Assembly: GCA_019057735.1 (NCBI GenBank) | Contig: JAHLWV010000006.1 | Span: 1-26,437, forward strand | Direction of reading: 5' to 3' | Length of the DNA stretch: 26,437 nt | Source of the DNA: Promethearchaeota archaeon | GTDB lineage: Archaea; Asgardarchaeota; Lokiarchaeia; Sigynarchaeales; SOKP01 | In this document: piece by piece, positions 24,378-26,437 of the stretch | Numbering within the stretch: position 1 is the first letter of the stretch | Layout: the number at the start of each line of letters is the position of its first letter | Made by a program: the position numbers and the translations under genes | The notes under the pieces: model-generated | What the model saw: the letters and a program-made list of their open reading frames with translations, nothing else | Databases searched by the model: none | Told to the model about the DNA's origin: nothing

Positions 24378-25040
24378 TTAAGTTCCTCCTCGTGCTTTAA
24401 TTGAAACTCTTGCTTTAATCATCTCCAAGCAATATTGAACTCCTTCCATTGCATCTATCGTTTGAAAATCTGCTCCAATGTAATCTTTCACAAGTGGGGT
24501 TGTAATTCCTCCACCTACCATTATCTTCAATTTATTACGGAATCCTGCTTCTTTCAATTTATCAATTACCTCTTTCATTGGATCAAAGGTTATTGTAAGA
24601 AGAGATGAAAATCCAAGAAAATCGGGTTGAATTTCTTTTACTTTCTCAACTATAATATCTGGATTGACATCTACACCTAAATTATAAACTTCAAAACCTT
24701 CTATTTTAAGTAGAGTGGCAAAAATATCCTTGCCTAAATCATGAATATCTCCTTGGATTGTAGCAAGTATTATTTTTCCTTTAACATTTCCCTCTATTTT
24801 TATTTCACCTAATTGAGGTTCGATAAGTTCCATTATTTCTCTAAAAAGATCACCTGAGAGCATTAATTCCGCGAGAAAATATTCTTTATTTTTGTATTTC
24901 TCGCCAACTAATTCCATACCTCGCTTGCTTTCTTCGAAAATCTTCATTGGATCGCCACCTTGATTGAGACGTTCCTTCACTTCAGATAAAACTAAATCTC
25001 GTTCAAGTTCAATTAGATTCTTTGTTAATTGTGATGACAT
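24378..25040 (-). CDS. Methyltransferase corrinoid (cobalamin-binding) protein
   Basis: 220 residues from the ATG at 25040, matching the 210-220 usual for MtaC/MtbC-type proteins. The helical cap domain (SSQLTKNLIELERD..., then FLAELMLSGDLFREIM) is followed by a Rossmann-like B12-binding domain with the DIHDLG motif, where His100 ligates cobalt. SSLLTITFDPM and GGGITTPLVKDYIGAD complete the base-off binding pocket. It carries the methyl group between two methyltransferases. An in-frame TTG at 25088 would add 16 residues (NFLKDFYNF...) atypical of the family. Neither start has a clear ribosome-binding site; a strong one at 25130-25136 is too far away. A substrate-specific methyltransferase may be this neighbour or lie elsewhere. 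Confidence 0.9.
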   Translation of the reverse strand: MSSQLTKNLIELERDLVLSEVKERLNQGGDPMKIFEESKRGMELVGEKYKNKEYFLAELMLSGDLFREIMELIEPQLGEIKIEGNVKGKIILATIQGDIHDLGKDIFATLLKIEGFEVYNLGVDVNPDIIVEKVKEIQPDFLGFSSLLTITFDPMKEVIDKLKEAGFRNKLKIMVGGGITTPLVKDYIGADFQTIDAMEGVQYCLEMIKARVSIKARGGT

Positions 25041-25166
25041 GATTGCAGAGAAATGATTGAAGTTATAAAAATCTTTTAAAAAGTTCAAAAAAGTACTTCA
25101 TTTTATTCTAATAATTTGTAATTTGTTTTCCTCCTCGTTCTAAAACAAGTAGGGATATTTAATTTG

Positions 25167-26018
25167 TTATTTATTCTTGTATTTAGGGCGTCGCCCTTCC
25201 CACATTGCTTCTATACCTTCTTTATAGTCCTCTGTGGAGGAGACTAAACCAAATCCATAAGCGTCTAACTCAAGACCGATATCTAAAGGAATAGAATTAC
25301 TATAATTAACTATTTGTTTTGCTATACCGACAGCAATGGGAGCGCTATTCGTTGCTAGTGATTTAGCGATCTTGTACACTCTTTTTTCAAATCGATCTTC
25401 TTTGAAGATTTCATTAACTAATCCGATTTCATAAGCCCTCTTAGCTGATATCGTTTTCCCTGTTAGAATCATCTCCATAGCCCTACCTAGTCCGATATTT
25501 CTTGCAAGCAGATGTGTTCCGGCATTACCGGGAAATAAACCAACCAGTACTTCTCCAAAACTAAAACTAGCCGTTTCTTTAGCGTACCTCAAGTCACAAT
25601 TCAAAGCTAATTCTAACCCTGCTCCAATTATTAACCCTTCAATAGCAGCGATAACCGGCTTACCAAGGTCTCTGAAACTTTTGAAAATACGCGTCATTCT
25701 AGATACATATTTTTTAGTTAACCATGGCGTAGTTTCTTCAGAAGTTGTTCCCACTAAACCTGAGCCGCTTGAAAAACAGTTTTTAGAGCCTTTGATAAGT
25801 ATTACTCGCGTATCAAGATCAAATCGGAATATTTCAGGTATAAATCTTAGTTCCTCTAATAAACCTGGGCCCATAGTATTTACCCGTTTATCATTTGGAT
25901 TCAAGGGAGGATGATTCATAATCAATGTAGTAACAAAGTTCTCTCGATCTCTTATGATTTCAATATGTTCGAACTTGGATTCAATATCTTCAATATTTTT
26001 TATAAATTTCTCAACCAT
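25167..26018 (-). CDS. Enoyl-CoA hydratase/isomerase (crotonase) family protein, copy 2
   Basis: 283-residue crotonase-fold enzyme. The CoA-binding and oxyanion regions are NCFSSGSGLVG (80-90) and IEGLIIGAGLELALNCDLRYA (126-146). Both catalytic glutamates are present, Glu156 in FGEVLVGLFPGNAGTH and Glu182 in AMEMILTG, so hydration of an enoyl-CoA is likely. It ends EAMWEGRRPKYKNK, the usual basic crotonase tail. It is only distantly similar to the copy at 18561-19418. It starts the minus-strand run leading into the corrinoid protein and methyltransferase (126 bases to the next ATG), and is divergent from a second thiolase. Its last 15 codons are nearly duplicated at 21909-21962. Confidence 0.9.
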   Translation of the reverse strand: MVEKFIKNIEDIESKFEHIEIIRDRENFVTTLIMNHPPLNPNDKRVNTMGPGLLEELRFIPEIFRFDLDTRVILIKGSKNCFSSGSGLVGTTSEETTPWLTKKYVSRMTRIFKSFRDLGKPVIAAIEGLIIGAGLELALNCDLRYAKETASFSFGEVLVGLFPGNAGTHLLARNIGLGRAMEMILTGKTISAKRAYEIGLVNEIFKEDRFEKRVYKIAKSLATNSAPIAVGIAKQIVNYSNSIPLDIGLELDAYGFGLVSSTEDYKEGIEAMWEGRRPKYKNK

Positions 26019-26070
26019 AATTCAATTCACATTTATTTTTAGTGATTATAATTTAGGATGAAATGAATTT

Positions 26071-26080
26071 ATAAATTTAC
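26071..26080 (-). promoter_or_regulatory. Candidate TATA box for hydratase copy 2
   Basis: The AATTTATAAATTTAC stretch around 26066-26080 reads TTTATAAAT on the minus strand, about 50 bases before the ATG at 26018. The exact boundary is approximate. The 26019-26238 gap also holds the palindrome at 26151-26178 and no gene. Confidence 0.3.
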
Positions 26081-26150
26081 TATATTTAAATTTTATATTC
26101 TTCTCTAAAACTATGAGAAAATTTTACACTTTTGGCAATAAACACGAAAG

Positions 26151-26178
26151 TCCCAATTACTTTCTAGAGAAAATGGGA
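26151..26178. promoter_or_regulatory. Nested palindrome upstream of the second thiolase
   Basis: A perfect 12-base palindrome TTTCTAGAGAAA at 26161-26172 is flanked by TCCCA (26151-26155) and TGGGA (26174-26178), which are themselves inverted. It lies 60-90 bases before the thiolase start and could be a regulator-binding site shared by the divergent hydratase and thiolase, or a leader hairpin. The function is inferred. Confidence 0.45.
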
Positions 26179-26238
26179 ACATTCAAATTTTTGTGATTAT
26201 TTTCCTTGATGAACTTAAACAGTACGAGATGAATCATT

Positions 26239-26437
26239 ATTAGCGATAAAGTAAATATTATAGGAGTAGGACATATTAAATTCGGTAAGAATTTTGATAA
26301 AACCGTAAAAAGTATGACAGGCGAATCTTTAGAGTTAGCTTTAAAGGATTGTGAATTACAGAAAAAAGATATTCAAGCAGCTTGGTTTAGTAATTCTGGA
26401 TGGGGTCAGTCTGAATTCCAACATTGCATAAGAGGAC
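26239..26437 (+). CDS. Thiolase family protein, N-terminus only (ATT start; truncated by window end)
   Basis: 66 codons are visible. The sequence SDKVNIIGVGHIKFG, then GESLELALKDCELQKKDIQAAWFSN, is the first strand and helix of an SCP-x/archaeal-type thiolase; the catalytic residues lie outside. The frame is closed by TGA at 26230-26232, and no ATG, GTG or TTG occurs before the ATG at 26314, which would remove 25 residues including the conserved first strand. ATT at 26239 stands where the family has Met (M-S-D-K...). It is preceded at 6 bases by GAGATGA, a fair ribosome-binding site. A sequencing error near the start is the main alternative. A DUF35 partner may follow beyond the window. Confidence 0.8.
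   Translation, partial: MSDKVNIIGVGHIKFGKNFDKTVKSMTGESLELALKDCELQKKDIQAAWFSNSGWGQSEFQHCIRG

Noticed and set aside
25040..25110. Frameshift in a six-T run (near 25090) joining an upstream ATG to the corrinoid-protein frame
   Set aside because: Removing one T would give MKYFLNFLKDF... in frame, but the standard start at 25040 already gives a normal-length protein, and the extra N-terminus is not typical of the family.

Overview
The window is AT-rich (roughly one third G+C by eye) and reads as archaeal. Promoter-like elements are TATA boxes (TTTATATA, TTTTATAAA) rather than -35/-10 pairs. Termination signals are mostly T-runs. A thiolase is paired with a DUF35 zinc-ribbon/OB-fold protein, and a corrinoid protein is paired with a uroporphyrinogen-decarboxylase-type methyltransferase. 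Gene content (a peptide-type ABC importer plus a large set of acyl-CoA enzymes) would suit an Asgard archaeon of the Lokiarchaeia type, but that placement is inference; no rRNA, tRNA or marker gene is present. No mobile element, integrase or CRISPR array is visible.

Layout. (1) 1-7347 holds a peptide/opine/nickel-family ABC importer. A divergent substrate-binding protein runs off the left edge. On the plus strand follow a small membrane protein, two permeases and two ATPases. Both ATPases carry an unusual N-terminal domain of about seven predicted membrane helices, and the first appears to start at an ATT codon. (2) 7402-10966 holds an SDR dehydrogenase (+), then an epoxide-hydrolase-like alpha/beta hydrolase and a ThDP-dependent enzyme (both -). 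(3) 11201-15998 (+) is a redox module: a GlcD-type FAD oxidase, a GlcF/HdrD-type iron-sulfur protein with two CCG domains, and an Old-Yellow-Enzyme/2,4-dienoyl-CoA-reductase-type flavoprotein. (4) 16067-21107 holds a carboxymuconolactone-decarboxylase-family protein (-), an acyl-CoA ligase (+), and a minus-strand DUF35, thiolase, enoyl-CoA hydratase run. (5) 21237-23197 (+) holds an unrecognised protein and a two-gene DUF1214/DUF1254-like membrane-anchored pair. (6) 23236-26437 holds the methyltransferase, corrinoid protein and a second enoyl-CoA hydratase (-), then the 5' end of a second thiolase (+), again apparently starting at ATT.

How the genes may fit together (inference): the acyl-CoA ligase, two hydratases, SDR and two thiolases cover the steps of acyl-CoA activation and beta-oxidation-like shortening. 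The OYE-type flavoprotein could handle enoyl reduction and the GlcD/GlcF pair electron transfer. The methyltransferase/corrinoid pair would remove a methyl group. Together this looks like a catabolic island for an unidentified organic acid, possibly methylated, aromatic or alicyclic. The substrate cannot be read from the sequence.

The most notable observations are the membrane-domain/ATPase fusions, two independent ATT start codons, and a 16-codon coding fossil of an enoyl-CoA hydratase 3' end at 21909-21962 that is nearly identical to the end of the intact gene about 3.3 kb away. Several well-formed inverted or tandem repeats lie in promoter regions.
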